NCBI RefSeq assembly: GCF_029714285.1
Contig: NZ_CP121662.1
Span: 2,728,001-2,792,000 of the forward strand
DNA length: 64,000 bases
Source: Rhizobium sp. CB3090
Lineage (GTDB): Bacteria; Pseudomonadota; Alphaproteobacteria; Rhizobiales; Rhizobiaceae
Direction of reading: 5' to 3'
Shown: one piece after another, positions 35,383 through 44,504 of the stretch
Numbering within the stretch: the first letter of the stretch is position 1
Layout: every line of letters starts with the position of its first letter
Notes under the pieces: model-generated
Seen by the model: only the letters and a program-made list of their open reading frames with translations
Told to the model about the DNA's origin: nothing
Database searches by the model: none
Translations under genes and position numbers: made by a program

Positions 35383-36408
35383 GTGTCTAATTCCACGCCC
35401 GCAACCATCGAAGACGTCGCCCGCATTGCCAATGTTTCGATCGCAACGGTCTCGCGGGCAATCCATATGCCTGAGAAGGTCGCGAACTCGACGCGGCTGA
35501 AGGTCAATCAGGCGATTGCGATAACTGGTTATACCACCAATGCCATGGCCCGTAGCCTGCGGCTCGGCCGATCGAATATGATTCTCGTCGTCGCACCCGA
35601 TATCGGCGATCCCAATTTCTCCAACATTCTCATCGGGTTGGAAAATGAGGCACGCTCGCACGGCTATGGCATCCTGATCGGCCATACGCAGAACGATGCG
35701 CAACGCGGGCTGGAATATCTGAAGTTCCTGAATTCCAACCAGGCAGCAGGCTTGATCCTGTTCACCGGCATCCTGCCCTTCGGACATCAGACGATGACGG
35801 CACGGCTGCCGCCGAGCGTCGGCGTCTTCGAGCCGGTCTTCAACGGGGGCATTCCCTATGTCGGCGTGGACGATATCGCCGGAGCACGCAAGGCTGTCGA
35901 CCTCCTGGTCGCCGAGGGTCATCGCAAGATTGCCTTCATCGGCGATTCGCGCACCCGCCTCGCCTATAGCCGGCGGCGCATGGGCTATGACGCTGGTCTC
36001 GACGCCGCCGGCATCGGTACTGACCTCCGCATCGTGTTCGAGGGCGACGGCACCATCGAGAGCGGAAGGCTGGCCGTCGAGCAGCTTTTCATGCGCGATA
36101 CGCTGCCGACAGCCTTCATGTGCGTCAACGATCAGACGGCCATCGGCGTGATGATCGGGCTGAAAGCGCGCGGCTACGACATTCCGAACGATTTCTCGGT
36201 GACCGGCTTCGACGATGTGCCGCAGGCCGTCTTCATGACGCCATCGCTGACGACAATCCGGCAGCCGCGCACCGCCATCGGCAAGCATGCGATGGCACTC
36301 CTGCTCGAACTCCTGTCGGATGGCCGGCCGGCCGAGACGGAGATCCTGCTGCGGCCCGATCTGGTGGTGCGAAACTCAGTCGCGGCTCCGGCACGGCTCC
36401 GGCGATAG
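35383..36408 (+). CDS. LacI-family regulator of the sugar ABC operon
   Basis: The best start is the GTG at 35383 (SNSTPATIEDVARIAN follows), giving 341 residues; the open frame extends about 730 bases upstream through the opposite-strand gene and is not real there. The helix-turn-helix is ATIEDVARIANVSIATVSRA with a hinge, then the sugar-binding domain (NMILVVAPDIGDPNFSNIL). SVTGFDDVPQAVFMTPSLTT is the typical C-terminal phrase. It is divergent from the ABC genes and probably binds the two TGTAAA palindromes. Confidence 0.92.
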   Translation: MSNSTPATIEDVARIANVSIATVSRAIHMPEKVANSTRLKVNQAIAITGYTTNAMARSLRLGRSNMILVVAPDIGDPNFSNILIGLENEARSHGYGILIGHTQNDAQRGLEYLKFLNSNQAAGLILFTGILPFGHQTMTARLPPSVGVFEPVFNGGIPYVGVDDIAGARKAVDLLVAEGHRKIAFIGDSRTRLAYSRRRMGYDAGLDAAGIGTDLRIVFEGDGTIESGRLAVEQLFMRDTLPTAFMCVNDQTAIGVMIGLKARGYDIPNDFSVTGFDDVPQAVFMTPSLTTIRQPRTAIGKHAMALLLELLSDGRPAETEILLRPDLVVRNSVAAPARLRR

Positions 36409-36467
36409 CTGCACATTCAGGCGGTAGCTCGGGAGGCGATGGATCACCGCCTCCCGCATCTTGACGA

Positions 36468-37778
36468 TCAAACGTAACGATTGACGATGTTTTCCAGGAG
36501 TTCCTGCTTGCCGGACTTCGGTTGCGGGTTGATATCCTTGCTCTCGACCCACTGCGCGATTTGGTCGAGGGAATATTCGCCGCGCAGCAGCTTCTGTCCC
36601 TCAGCGGAATCCCAGCCGGCGTAGCGGTCGGCGAGCGGCTTGGAGAGCGCCTTGTCCTCGATCATCTTGGCAGCGGCCTTGAGGCCACGGGCGCAGCAGT
36701 CCATGCCGCCGATATGGCCGATCAGCAGGTCTTCCGGATCGAGCGACTGACGGCGCAGCTTGGCGTCGAAGTTGGTGCCGCCGGTCTTGAAGCCGCCGCC
36801 TGCGAGAACGTGGTAATAAGCGAGCGACATTTCCGGGACATTGTTCGGGAACTGGTCGGTATCCCAGCCGGACTGATAGTCGTTGCGGTTCATGTCGATC
36901 GAGCCGAAGATGCCGAGGGCATTGGCAAGCGCCAGTTCATGCTCGAAGGAATGGCCGGCAAGGATCGCGTGACCCTGCTCGATGTTGACCTTCACTTCGT
37001 TTTCCAGGCCGTTCTTCTTCAGGAAACCGTAGACGGTCGCGACATCGTAATCATACTGATGCTTGGTCGGCTCTTGCGGCTTCGGCTCGATGAGGATCGT
37101 GCCCTTGAAGCCGATCTTGTGCTTGTACTCGACCACCAGGTTGAGGAAGCGGCCCAACTGGTCCAGCTCACGCTTCAAATCGGTGTTGAGCAGGGTCTCA
37201 TAGCCTTCGCGGCCGCCCCAGAGAACGTAGTTTTCGCCGCCGAGCTTGTGGGTTGCGTCCATGCAGGTCTTCACGGTCGCGGCCGAGAAAGCGAAGACAT
37301 CCGGATCCGGATTGGTCGCAGCGCCCGACATGAAGCGGCGGTTGGAGAAGAGGTTCGCCGTACCCCAGAGCAGCTTGACGCCCGTTTCAGCCTGCTTCTC
37401 AGCGAAATAGTCGACGATCTCGTTGAGGTTCCTGGTATTCTCGGCAAAATTCTTGCCTTCCGGACGCACATCGGCGTCGTGGAAGCAGTAATAAGGCGCA
37501 CCCAGCAGGTTGAAGAATTCGAAGGCGACATCGGCCTTCAGCTTGGCCGCTTCCATCGTGTCCTGGAACCAGGGGCGTAGGAAAGTCTGGCCGCCGAAGG
37601 GGTCGCCGCCGGGCCAAGTGAAGGTGTGCCAATAGGCAACGGCAAAACGCAGATGGTCTTCCATGCGCTTGCCGAGAACAACTTCATCCTTGTTGTAGTG
37701 GCGGAAGGCCAGCGGGTTGGTGCTGTCGGGGCCTTCGTACTTCACTTTCTTGATGTCACCAAAAAATCCGGTGCCCAT
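36468..37778 (-). CDS. xylA: Xylose isomerase
   Basis: The 436-residue enzyme converts D-xylose to D-xylulose. The catalytic His region is [14 protein letters not shown] near residue 100; metal and substrate residues are in [52 protein letters not shown] and [20 protein letters not shown]. It begins [16 protein letters not shown] after an AAGGAG site, the long (cluster II) type. It is 162 bases downstream of xylB, with an intergenic element between them. Confidence 0.96.
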   Translation of the reverse strand: MGTGFFGDIKKVKYEGPDSTNPLAFRHYNKDEVVLGKRMEDHLRFAVAYWHTFTWPGGDPFGGQTFLRPWFQDTMEAAKLKADVAFEFFNLLGAPYYCFHDADVRPEGKNFAENTRNLNEIVDYFAEKQAETGVKLLWGTANLFSNRRFMSGAATNPDPDVFAFSAATVKTCMDATHKLGGENYVLWGGREGYETLLNTDLKRELDQLGRFLNLVVEYKHKIGFKGTILIEPKPQEPTKHQYDYDVATVYGFLKKNGLENEVKVNIEQGHAILAGHSFEHELALANALGIFGSIDMNRNDYQSGWDTDQFPNNVPEMSLAYYHVLAGGGFKTGGTNFDAKLRRQSLDPEDLLIGHIGGMDCCARGLKAAAKMIEDKALSKPLADRYAGWDSAEGQKLLRGEYSLDQIAQWVESKDINPQPKSGKQELLENIVNRYV

Positions 37779-37827
37779 ATCTCATCTCCTTGGGTTTGGT
37801 ATTCGGTATTGTTGTTTGTGCCGGTAA

Positions 37828-37937
37828 CGCCCCCTCATCCGCCCCTTTGGGGCACCTTCGCCCCCTTGGGGCGAAGGTAGAGCGGCATCCTCCGTTCTCC
37901 CCTCTCCCCTCGGGGAGAGGGCAGGGTGAGGGGGCTT
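37828..37937. repeat. Inverted-arm intergenic element between xylB and xylA
   Basis: GCCCCCTCATCCGCCCC at the left and GAGGGCAGGGTGAGGGGGC at the right are partly complementary. Internal hairpins occur at CCCCTTTGGGGC, CTTCGCCCCCTTGGGGCGAAG and CTCCCCTCGGGGAG. It lies in the xyl operon and may slow or terminate transcription or stabilise the xylB end. Confidence 0.7.
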
Positions 37938-37940
37938 CCC

Positions 37941-39398
37941 TCAAACTGTGCTCAGCGGCTTGATCGCCGGATAAAGGGCGCGATAACGCTTGTAGGCATC
38001 CTCGTAAGCGCCGGTCAGCGAGGTGACCGGTTCGATCGTGCCGGCGGTCTTCGGCGGCGTGCAGACCTCGATCGGGTCGGCGCCGGTTGCTGCGATCAGG
38101 CCGAGACGGGCAGCGCCGAAAGCGGCCCCGAAATCGCCGTCGGCCGGCAAATCGACGGGAACGCCGAGCGCGGTCGCGATCGAGGCCAGCCAGTAACGCG
38201 AGCGTGAGCCGCCGCCGATGGCGGTGACGCGGGCGATATCGGTCCCTGCCGAGCGCAGCGCTTCGAGATTGTCACGAATGGCGAAGCTGACGCCTTCGAG
38301 CACAGCCTGGGTTAGCACGGCGCGGCTGCTTTCATGGCCGAGACCGATGAACGCGCCGCGGATGGTCGCATCATTATGCGGGGTGCGTTCGCCGGAAAGA
38401 TAGGGAAGGAAAGTGACGCCGGACGGTGCCTTCAGCGTATCCCCTAATTCGCCGGTGAGTTCGGCGGCGGATTTGCCGGTGACGTTCGAATGCCAGTTCA
38501 ATGCGTCGGTTGCCGAGAGGATGACGCCCATCTGGTGCCAAGTGTGCGGCAGCGCGTGGCAGAAGGCATGAACGGCGCTTTCCGGCTTTGGCAGGTAGGA
38601 GCCGTTGGCGGCAAAGAGGACGCCCGATGTCCCGAGTGACACAAAGGCGGCGCCATCACTGACCGTACCCATGCCGCAAGCCGAAGCCGCGTTGTCCCCT
38701 GCCCCACCAGCCACGACGACATCGCCGGCAATACCCCACTTCGAGGCCAGCTCGCCGCGCAGCTTACCGGCGGCTTCCGTGCCTTCCACCAGCGTCGGCA
38801 TCTGCTTTTCATCGAGGTTAGTGGCGGCAAGCAGCTCGGAAGACCACTTGCGCTTGCCGGTATCCAGCCAGGAGGTGCCAGCGGAATCGGACATTTCCGA
38901 CATATGTTCGCCGGTCAGCCACAGGCGCAGATAATCCTTCGGCAGCAACACCCAACGTACCCTAGCAAAAATCTCCGGCTCGTGCTTGGCAACCCAGGCA
39001 AGCTTCGGTGCGGTGAAACCGGGGAATACGATGTTGCCGGTCAAGGCGCGGAAGCGCGGATCGGCGTCGAGAGCGGCAGCTTCGAGATAGCTGCGCGTAT
39101 CGTTCCAGAGAATGCAGGGACGCAGCACCCTGTCGTCGGCATCGAGCAGCGTCGCGCCGTGCATCTGGCCGGAGAGGCCGATGCCGCGCACCGCAGCCAA
39201 TTCCTTCGGATGAGCCGCCTTCAAGCCGGCAACCGCCTCCTCGGTGGCACGAATCCAGTGCGCCGGCTCCTGCTCCGACCAACCCGGATGCGGGCGCGAC
39301 ACGTCCAGCCCGCCATTGGCCGATCCGATGATCTTCTGGTTGCCGTCGATCAGCATCGCTTTGACGCCGGACGTTCCGAGATCAAGACCCAAATACAT
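37941..39398 (-). CDS. xylB: Xylulokinase
   Basis: The start ATG at 39398 follows GGGAG and gives 485 residues. This FGGY kinase has the phosphate-1 loop MYLGLDLGTSGVKAMLIDG, then HPGWSEQEPAHWIRA, the substrate phrase LSGQMHGATLLD near residue 77, phosphate-2 VVAGGAGDNAASACGMG and GGGSRSRYWLASIATALG near residue 395. It phosphorylates D-xylulose for the pentose phosphate pathway. The LacI gene lies 39 bases upstream and xylA downstream. Confidence 0.95.
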   Translation of the reverse strand: MYLGLDLGTSGVKAMLIDGNQKIIGSANGGLDVSRPHPGWSEQEPAHWIRATEEAVAGLKAAHPKELAAVRGIGLSGQMHGATLLDADDRVLRPCILWNDTRSYLEAAALDADPRFRALTGNIVFPGFTAPKLAWVAKHEPEIFARVRWVLLPKDYLRLWLTGEHMSEMSDSAGTSWLDTGKRKWSSELLAATNLDEKQMPTLVEGTEAAGKLRGELASKWGIAGDVVVAGGAGDNAASACGMGTVSDGAAFVSLGTSGVLFAANGSYLPKPESAVHAFCHALPHTWHQMGVILSATDALNWHSNVTGKSAAELTGELGDTLKAPSGVTFLPYLSGERTPHNDATIRGAFIGLGHESSRAVLTQAVLEGVSFAIRDNLEALRSAGTDIARVTAIGGGSRSRYWLASIATALGVPVDLPADGDFGAAFGAARLGLIAATGADPIEVCTPPKTAGTIEPVTSLTGAYEDAYKRYRALYPAIKPLSTV

Positions 39399-39437
39399 CA
39401 AATGTAACTCCCTATGCTCTGCCGCTGGTTTTGATGG

Positions 39438-40463
39438 TCAGGGCAGATTGTCCTTCAAGAAAATGTCGAGGCGGATGCGCTCCTGGCCGGCGATGACATC
39501 CTGGCCGTCCGCCGTCGCCTTCATGACGCGTATGGCGCTGCGCACCTCATGGCCGGCATCCTGGTTGAGAACGGCATCGATAGTGCCGTCTAGCAAGGCC
39601 GTGCGGGTGTGTTCGGTCAGTTCGTGCACGACGACCGTCAGCTCGTGCCCCTGCCCGGTCTGCTTCAGTGCCCTGAGCAGACCGCGATTGCCGGCGCCGA
39701 GACTGTAGATGCCGATGATGCTGTTGCCGCCGGAAAGCGCTTCGGAGATCAGCCTATTGGCGATTTCCGGATCGTCGCGGCCTTCGAGCACCGGCAGCAA
39801 GCGTAACTGCGGAAATTCCTCCGCCATGACGGATGAAAATCCTTCCAGGCGCTCACGATGGTCGCGCACCAGCATGGACCCGGCAAGAACGGTGATGTCG
39901 CCCTTGCGCCCGCCGAGGAAACGGCCGAGCAGCCGAGCAGCCGTCCGACCAGCGGCAATATTGTCGATCCCGGCATAATGGTGCCGGGTAGAGCCGGTGA
40001 GATCGGAAACGAGCGTGACCACGGGAATCCCTGCCGTCACCAGCCGGTCGACAGCGGCGCGCACTTCCGGCGCATCCGTCGCCACCAAGGCCACGCCGGC
40101 AAGTTCCTGTCCCTGCAGCGCGTCGAGTGCGGCAACCAGCGCCGGCGGATCGAAGGCTGGCACCTCTACGATGCGGATTTCAGTGCGCTCGAAGGTCGAG
40201 CGCGTCATCGCCTGGCGCACCTCGGCATAGAGCCCATGCATGAAGGAATTGTCGCCGGTCGGCAGGATGAAGACGAGCGGATAGACGCGGCCCTTGGCGA
40301 GATTGGCTGCCGCCACATCGCGGATATAGCCGATGTCACGGATGGCTGCTTCCACCTTCTCGCGCGTGACGAGACGAACGCCTGGGCGTCGGTTCAGCAC
40401 CCTATCAACAGTTGCGAGGCTGACGCCCGCGGCAGCGGCGATATCGTAAACGGTGGGTCTCAT
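39438..40463 (-). CDS. LacI-family regulator heading the xyl operon
   Basis: The 341-residue protein opens directly with the helix-turn-helix TVYDIAAAAGVSLATVDRVL and hinge RRPGVRLVTREKV. The effector domain (YPLVFILPTGDNSFMHGLYA) resembles the binding-protein-like sensors of regulators for cyclitols and pentoses. GAGGAG is seven bases ahead. It is the first gene of lacI-xylB-xylA and has an operator-like palindrome upstream, suggesting autoregulation; xylose or a relative is the likely signal, but this is inferred from context. Confidence 0.92.
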   Translation of the reverse strand: MRPTVYDIAAAAGVSLATVDRVLNRRPGVRLVTREKVEAAIRDIGYIRDVAAANLAKGRVYPLVFILPTGDNSFMHGLYAEVRQAMTRSTFERTEIRIVEVPAFDPPALVAALDALQGQELAGVALVATDAPEVRAAVDRLVTAGIPVVTLVSDLTGSTRHHYAGIDNIAAGRTAARLLGRFLGGRKGDITVLAGSMLVRDHRERLEGFSSVMAEEFPQLRLLPVLEGRDDPEIANRLISEALSGGNSIIGIYSLGAGNRGLLRALKQTGQGHELTVVVHELTEHTRTALLDGTIDAVLNQDAGHEVRSAIRVMKATADGQDVIAGQERIRLDIFLKDNLP

Positions 40464-40497
40464 CAGCTCCTCCTGATGAAATCCTTACTGCTAAATC

Positions 40498-40513
40498 TGA
40501 TGTACGTAAATCA
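40498..40513. promoter_or_regulatory. Candidate operator upstream of the xyl-operon regulator
   Basis: TGATGTACGTAAATCA is symmetric at 14 of 16 positions around a central CG. It lies 35 bases upstream of the regulator ATG, in position for autoregulation of lacI-xylB-xylA. Confidence 0.45.
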
Positions 40514-40557
40514 AAAATTTTTGGCGCCCGAAAATTCCTGTCAAACGGCACGAAAAG

Positions 40558-40590
40558 AAAAGGCTCCTCGATCCGAGAAGCCTTTAATTA
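40558..40590 (-). terminator. Terminator after the EmrB-type transporter gene
   Basis: On the reverse strand AAAGGCTTCTCG and CGAGGAGCCTTT pair with one mismatch around a short loop, followed by TTCTTTT. It lies 23 bases past the transporter stop. Confidence 0.8.
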
Positions 40591-40612
40591 TACCTAGATA
40601 GGAGTGAAACGG

Positions 40613-42211
40613 CTAGTGACCACCGCCGCCTGCGCCTTTCGGCGGTGCATTCGGCTTGCTGAGCATCAATACGCCGAAGATCATCGCAAGGAACAATACC
40701 GTCAGCATCAGGAAAACGTCGCCGAACGACATGATGACCGCTTGCTGCTCGGCCATGTTGACCAACTGCTTTAGTGCTGCCTGCGGACCGTCCAGTCCGT
40801 TGGCGTTAAAATTCGCCGTCATATTGTTGATTTGATCGATCGCTGCGGGGCTCCCCCAATGCACATGATCGCGCAGATGCATATAATGGGTGTCCTGGCG
40901 GGTGCTGAGCACGGTATTGATGATGGCGAGCCCAACGGCACCGCCGAGATTGCGGGTCAGGTTGAACAGGCCGGAAGCGCCGCGCATGCGCGCGGGAGGC
41001 ATGGTTCCGAGCGCGATATTGTTGATCGGCACCATGCACAACATCAGCCCGAAACCGCGAAGAATCTGCGGGATAAAGAGCTCCCAGAAATCCCAGTCCG
41101 TCGTCAGGCCGGTCATGATCCACGTGCCGGTCGCGAAACTGCAGAAGCCGATGATCATCATGATCCGAAGATCCATCTTGCCGGAAAGAAAACCGGCGAG
41201 AGGCGCAGTGAAGAACATGGCGAGGCCGGAGACGAACATCGTCTCGCCGATCATCAGCGAATCGTATCCACGAATACGGCTGAGATAGACGGGATAGATA
41301 TAGGTGAGACCATAAAGCCCGATGCCCATGACGAAGGAGAACATCGAACCAAAAGCGAAATTCTTGTTGCCGAAGGCCTTCAAATCGACCACGGGGAAAT
41401 CGACGGTGAAGGCCCGGTAAAAGAAGACGAGCGCGCCGATCCCCGAAGCAATCGCGGCAATCACGATATAGTTGTCGTTGAACCAATCGTTGGTGTTGCC
41501 TTCTTCCAGCACATATTCCAGCGCGCCGAGAAACACCGCCATGGAAAACAATCCCCACCAGTCGAACTTCTTCATCAACGACAGCTCCGGCTTGTCGAAG
41601 TCGATGAAATTCCAGGTGACAAGGGTGACGACGATGCCAGGCCCAATGTTGACGAGGAACAGCCAGTGCCAGGAGAAGGCGTGGCTGAGATAACCACCGA
41701 CCGTCGGGCCGATCGTGGGAGCCAACGTTGCAATCAAGCCGATGATCGGCGACACCACGTTGCGCTTTGACGGCGGGAAAATGGTGAAGGCAGCCGCGAA
41801 AACCGACGGAATCATGCCACCGCCGATAAAGCCCTGCAACGCACGATAGACGATCATCTGATCGATGTTGGTCGCTGTCGCGCAAAGACCGCTGGCGATG
41901 GTGAAGCCGGCTGCGGAGATTGCGAAAAGATATCGTGTCGAGATGATGCGAGCCAATGTTCCCGAAAGCGGAATCATGATGACTTCAGCGATCAGATAGG
42001 CCGTTTGCACCCAGGGAATTTCATCCGAGCCGGCGCTAAGACCGGCCTGGATTTCGCTGAGGGATGCGGATACCACCTGAATGTCCAGGATCGACATGAA
42101 CATGCCGAGCACCATCGCAAAGAAAGCGATGAGCTTACGGGGGTCCATGTGGTCCGCCGCTGGGACGACGGGACCGGCTATCGAACCTGCGGTCGCTGCT
42201 GTCGAGGCCAT
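40613..42211 (-). CDS. emrB: DHA2-family MFS multidrug exporter (EmrB type)
   Basis: The start ATG at 42211 (MASTAATAGSIAGP) follows GGAG and gives 532 residues; the longer open frame upstream covers a repeat element. It has 14 predicted helices. Family phrases are MFMSILDIQVVSASLSEI near residue 40, QTAYLIAEVIMIPLSG, RALQGFIGGGMIPSVF and GPTVGGYL. It works with the EmrA-type membrane fusion protein encoded upstream. The C terminus is Gly-rich with a terminal His. The repeat between the two genes may lower its expression relative to emrA. Confidence 0.93.
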   Translation of the reverse strand: MASTAATAGSIAGPVVPAADHMDPRKLIAFFAMVLGMFMSILDIQVVSASLSEIQAGLSAGSDEIPWVQTAYLIAEVIMIPLSGTLARIISTRYLFAISAAGFTIASGLCATATNIDQMIVYRALQGFIGGGMIPSVFAAAFTIFPPSKRNVVSPIIGLIATLAPTIGPTVGGYLSHAFSWHWLFLVNIGPGIVVTLVTWNFIDFDKPELSLMKKFDWWGLFSMAVFLGALEYVLEEGNTNDWFNDNYIVIAAIASGIGALVFFYRAFTVDFPVVDLKAFGNKNFAFGSMFSFVMGIGLYGLTYIYPVYLSRIRGYDSLMIGETMFVSGLAMFFTAPLAGFLSGKMDLRIMMIIGFCSFATGTWIMTGLTTDWDFWELFIPQILRGFGLMLCMVPINNIALGTMPPARMRGASGLFNLTRNLGGAVGLAIINTVLSTRQDTHYMHLRDHVHWGSPAAIDQINNMTANFNANGLDGPQAALKQLVNMAEQQAVIMSFGDVFLMLTVLFLAMIFGVLMLSKPNAPPKGAGGGGH

Positions 42212-42228
42212 CGGCGCTCTCCGAACTT

Positions 42229-42326
42229 GGAGCAATTCCAGGAAAAGTGCGAAGCGGCTTTCCTGGAATTGCGTGAAAACAAAGGAATAGAGCGGAAAAG
42301 CGATTCCTTGAAATCGCTGAACCGGC
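42229..42326. repeat. Rhizobial small intergenic repeat, copy 3, inside the emrAB operon
   Basis: GGAGCAATTCCAGGAAAAGTG, GAAGCGGCTTTCCTGGAATTG and AATAGAGCGG match copy 2 in the same order. The right end reaches the TAG stop of emrA (CTA at 42327-42329, followed by G), as copy 2 does for the GGDEF-EAL gene. Confidence 0.85.
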
Positions 42327-43556
42327 CTAGTTGCTGGCCAATCCGGCTCGATCAGGCGCGGTGCGGGTATCGACATCGACGACGACACTCAAACCAGCAC
42401 GCAGACGACCGCTGTCGAGCGCATCCTGCGGCAAGGCGATGCGAACCGGCACGCGCTGGACGACCTTGGTGAAGTTGCCCGTGGCATTTTCAGGCGGCAA
42501 CAGCGAGAAGACGGAACCGGAGGCCGGTGAGATCGACGCTACCGTGCCGACGATCGGATGATCGCTGTAGGCGTCGACATGCACGTTGACCTTGGAGCCG
42601 GGAACCAGGTGCTGGATCTGGGTTTCCTTGAAATTGGCGTCGATATAGAGCTGGCGGGTCGGAACGATCGCCATCAGCTTCTGGCCGGGCGAAACAAGAT
42701 CGCCTTCCTGAACCGAACGATTGCCGACAACGCCGTCATAAGGCGCCTTCAGCACGGTGAAGGAAAGATCGCGGGCAGCCTTATCGCGCGCGGCCTCCAG
42801 GCCCTTGATCGTGCTTTCAGCCTGGCGGCGCTGCGCCTGCAGCAGGTTGATATTGGCCTGAGCCGACGCGATGGCAGCATCGCCGCCGACGAGATTGGCC
42901 TTGGCCTGATCGAGAGCGATATTGGCGCTATCCAGCGAGGCAGTGGTGCCGACGGACTTCGACTGAAGTTCGGCAGCGCGCGTCTGGGTGATCTGCGCAC
43001 CGCGCACCGTCGCTTCCAAAGCGACCTTCTGGGCCTGTGATTGGGCAAGAGCAGCCTGACCGGCGGCAATCTGGGCATCGATGGTATGCAGCGACAATTG
43101 CTCGGTGTCGAGCGAAGCCTGGGCCTGCTCCAAAGCCAGCTTGTAGTCACCATCGTCGAGCGTGGCGAGCACATCGCCCGCCTTGACCAACTGGTTGGCG
43201 ACGACGTTCACCTTGGCGACATAGCCCGTCACCTTCGGCGAGATCGTCGCAATATCGCCCTCGATATAGGCATCGTCGGTCGACACCAGGAAACGGCCAT
43301 TCGTCCACCAGTCATAGCCGTACCAACCACCGGCGACGAGCGCCAGAACGACAATGATGGGAAGTACCAGGCTGCGCCGCTTCTTCTCGGCCGGCGGTGG
43401 GGCCGCCGGAGCCGGGTGAGCAGGCGCAGCCTGGGCGGGGGGAGGATTGCCCGGCTTTTCCGCGACAGGAGCTTCAGCAGATGCACCGACGGTCGGCGCC
43501 TCCACTTCGACATCATTAACGATGCGCGCTACATTGTTACTATGACTTGACGACAT
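42327..43556 (-). CDS. emrA: HlyD/EmrA-family membrane fusion protein
   Basis: The start ATG at 43556 (MSSSHSNNVARIVNDVEVEA) gives 409 residues. An N-terminal cytoplasmic Pro/Ala-rich stretch (about 30-65) precedes one membrane helix (SLVLPIIVVLALVAGGWYGY). The periplasmic part has TDDAYIEGDIATISPKVTGYV (first biotinyl-lipoyl half), an alpha-helical hairpin rich in Gln and Ala to about residue 260, then FTVLKAPYDGVVGNRSV (second half). It bridges the EmrB pump across the periplasm. The TetR gene is divergent. Confidence 0.92.
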   Translation of the reverse strand: MSSSHSNNVARIVNDVEVEAPTVGASAEAPVAEKPGNPPPAQAAPAHPAPAAPPPAEKKRRSLVLPIIVVLALVAGGWYGYDWWTNGRFLVSTDDAYIEGDIATISPKVTGYVAKVNVVANQLVKAGDVLATLDDGDYKLALEQAQASLDTEQLSLHTIDAQIAAGQAALAQSQAQKVALEATVRGAQITQTRAAELQSKSVGTTASLDSANIALDQAKANLVGGDAAIASAQANINLLQAQRRQAESTIKGLEAARDKAARDLSFTVLKAPYDGVVGNRSVQEGDLVSPGQKLMAIVPTRQLYIDANFKETQIQHLVPGSKVNVHVDAYSDHPIVGTVASISPASGSVFSLLPPENATGNFTKVVQRVPVRIALPQDALDSGRLRAGLSVVVDVDTRTAPDRAGLASN

Positions 43557-43586
43557 TGCCCTACCACCGGAAATCTGGCTAAATAA

Positions 43587-43604
43587 TCGAACCGAACGGT
43601 TCGG
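43587..43604. promoter_or_regulatory. TetR-type operator, emrA-proximal
   Basis: TCGAACCGAACGGTTCGG, extended by a perfect 19-base palindrome GAACCGAACGGTTCGGTTC at 43589-43607. It lies just past the -10 of a candidate emrA promoter (reverse strand TTGATA at 43640-43635, 17 bases, TATGTC at 43617-43612), the expected place for repression. Confidence 0.75.
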
Positions 43605-43646
43605 TTCAGTTGACATAGATCGTTTTTCATTCCATATCAAGTCTTA

Positions 43647-43664
43647 TCGAACCACCCGGTTCGA
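43647..43664. promoter_or_regulatory. TetR-type operator, tetR-proximal
   Basis: TCGAACCACCCGGTTCGA shares TCGAACC-N4-GGTTCG with the other site, 60 bases away centre to centre. It lies 55 bases upstream of the tetR ATG and suits autoregulation. Confidence 0.75.
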
Positions 43665-43718
43665 TTTAATTAACGAATCTGATTAAGATTCAGAAAAAGT
43701 GATCGAGCGAAGGAGACG

Positions 43719-44399
43719 ATGAAACACGAACCGCAAAATATAGCCGTCTTGAACGCACCTGCTTCAGGGGGGCGTTGGGCCGCTGGAGAAGATCCCGTCA
43801 AACGCCAGCAAATTCTGGATGGCGCCACACGTGTCTTCATGAAAATGGGGTTCGATGCCGCGAGCATGAACGACGTCACGCGCGAAGCCGGCGTCTCGAA
43901 AGGCACGCTCTACGTCTATTTCGCCAATAAGGAAGACCTGTTTTCCGCCATGATCGACAGCGAACGGGCGCGTTTCGTCGAAACCGTGCGCACCGCGCTT
44001 GCCGATGATGCCGATGTGGCCACCAGTCTTTATGAATTCGGCATGGTATTCGTGACCCACGTCACATCGGACAAGACCATCAGCGCCATGCGCACCGTCA
44101 TCGGCGTGCGCGAACGTATGCCGACCCTCTGTCAACGCTTCTTCACCGGCCCGGAAAACCTGCGCACCGTTCTGCGCGGCTTTCTCGAACGTCAGATTGC
44201 CGCCGATCGCCTCCGCATCGAGGACTTCGATATGGCCGCACGCCATTTCCTCGACATGGCCAGCGGCAGCTATTTCAAGCTGAGACTGTTCGGCGACATG
44301 GATTTCCCTCCCTCGAAAGAGGAGATCGACTATGTCGTGCGCGGCGCCGTTCGCGTCTTCATGGCCGCTTATGGTAACAATCGGAAAGATCAGGCCTGA
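43719..44399 (+). CDS. TetR-family repressor of the emrAB-type pump
   Basis: The 226-residue protein has the TetR DNA-binding domain in residues 25-75: RQQILDGATRVFMKMGFDAA, SMNDVTREAGVSKGTLYVYF and ANKEDLF. The C-terminal ligand domain (TetR_C_11-like) follows, with ISAMRTVIGVRERMPTLCQRF. AAGGAG precedes the ATG. It is divergent from emrA, with two copies of a shared palindrome between them, so it very probably represses the pump until a substrate binds. Confidence 0.93.
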   Translation: MKHEPQNIAVLNAPASGGRWAAGEDPVKRQQILDGATRVFMKMGFDAASMNDVTREAGVSKGTLYVYFANKEDLFSAMIDSERARFVETVRTALADDADVATSLYEFGMVFVTHVTSDKTISAMRTVIGVRERMPTLCQRFFTGPENLRTVLRGFLERQIAADRLRIEDFDMAARHFLDMASGSYFKLRLFGDMDFPPSKEEIDYVVRGAVRVFMAAYGNNRKDQA

Positions 44400-44504
44400 C
44401 TGCCTTCCGATAGCCAGCGGATATCCATCTCAATCCCGCAATCGCGATCAAACCCGAGAGCCGGTCGGCCCCTAACAAATGGGCGGGCAACCAGGGAATC
44501 GAAC

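Noticed and set aside
40806..41885. 359-residue open frame inside the EmrB-type gene on the same strand, other frame
   Set aside because: It is an out-of-frame shadow rich in Arg, His and Asp with none of the hydrophobic pattern of the true transporter.
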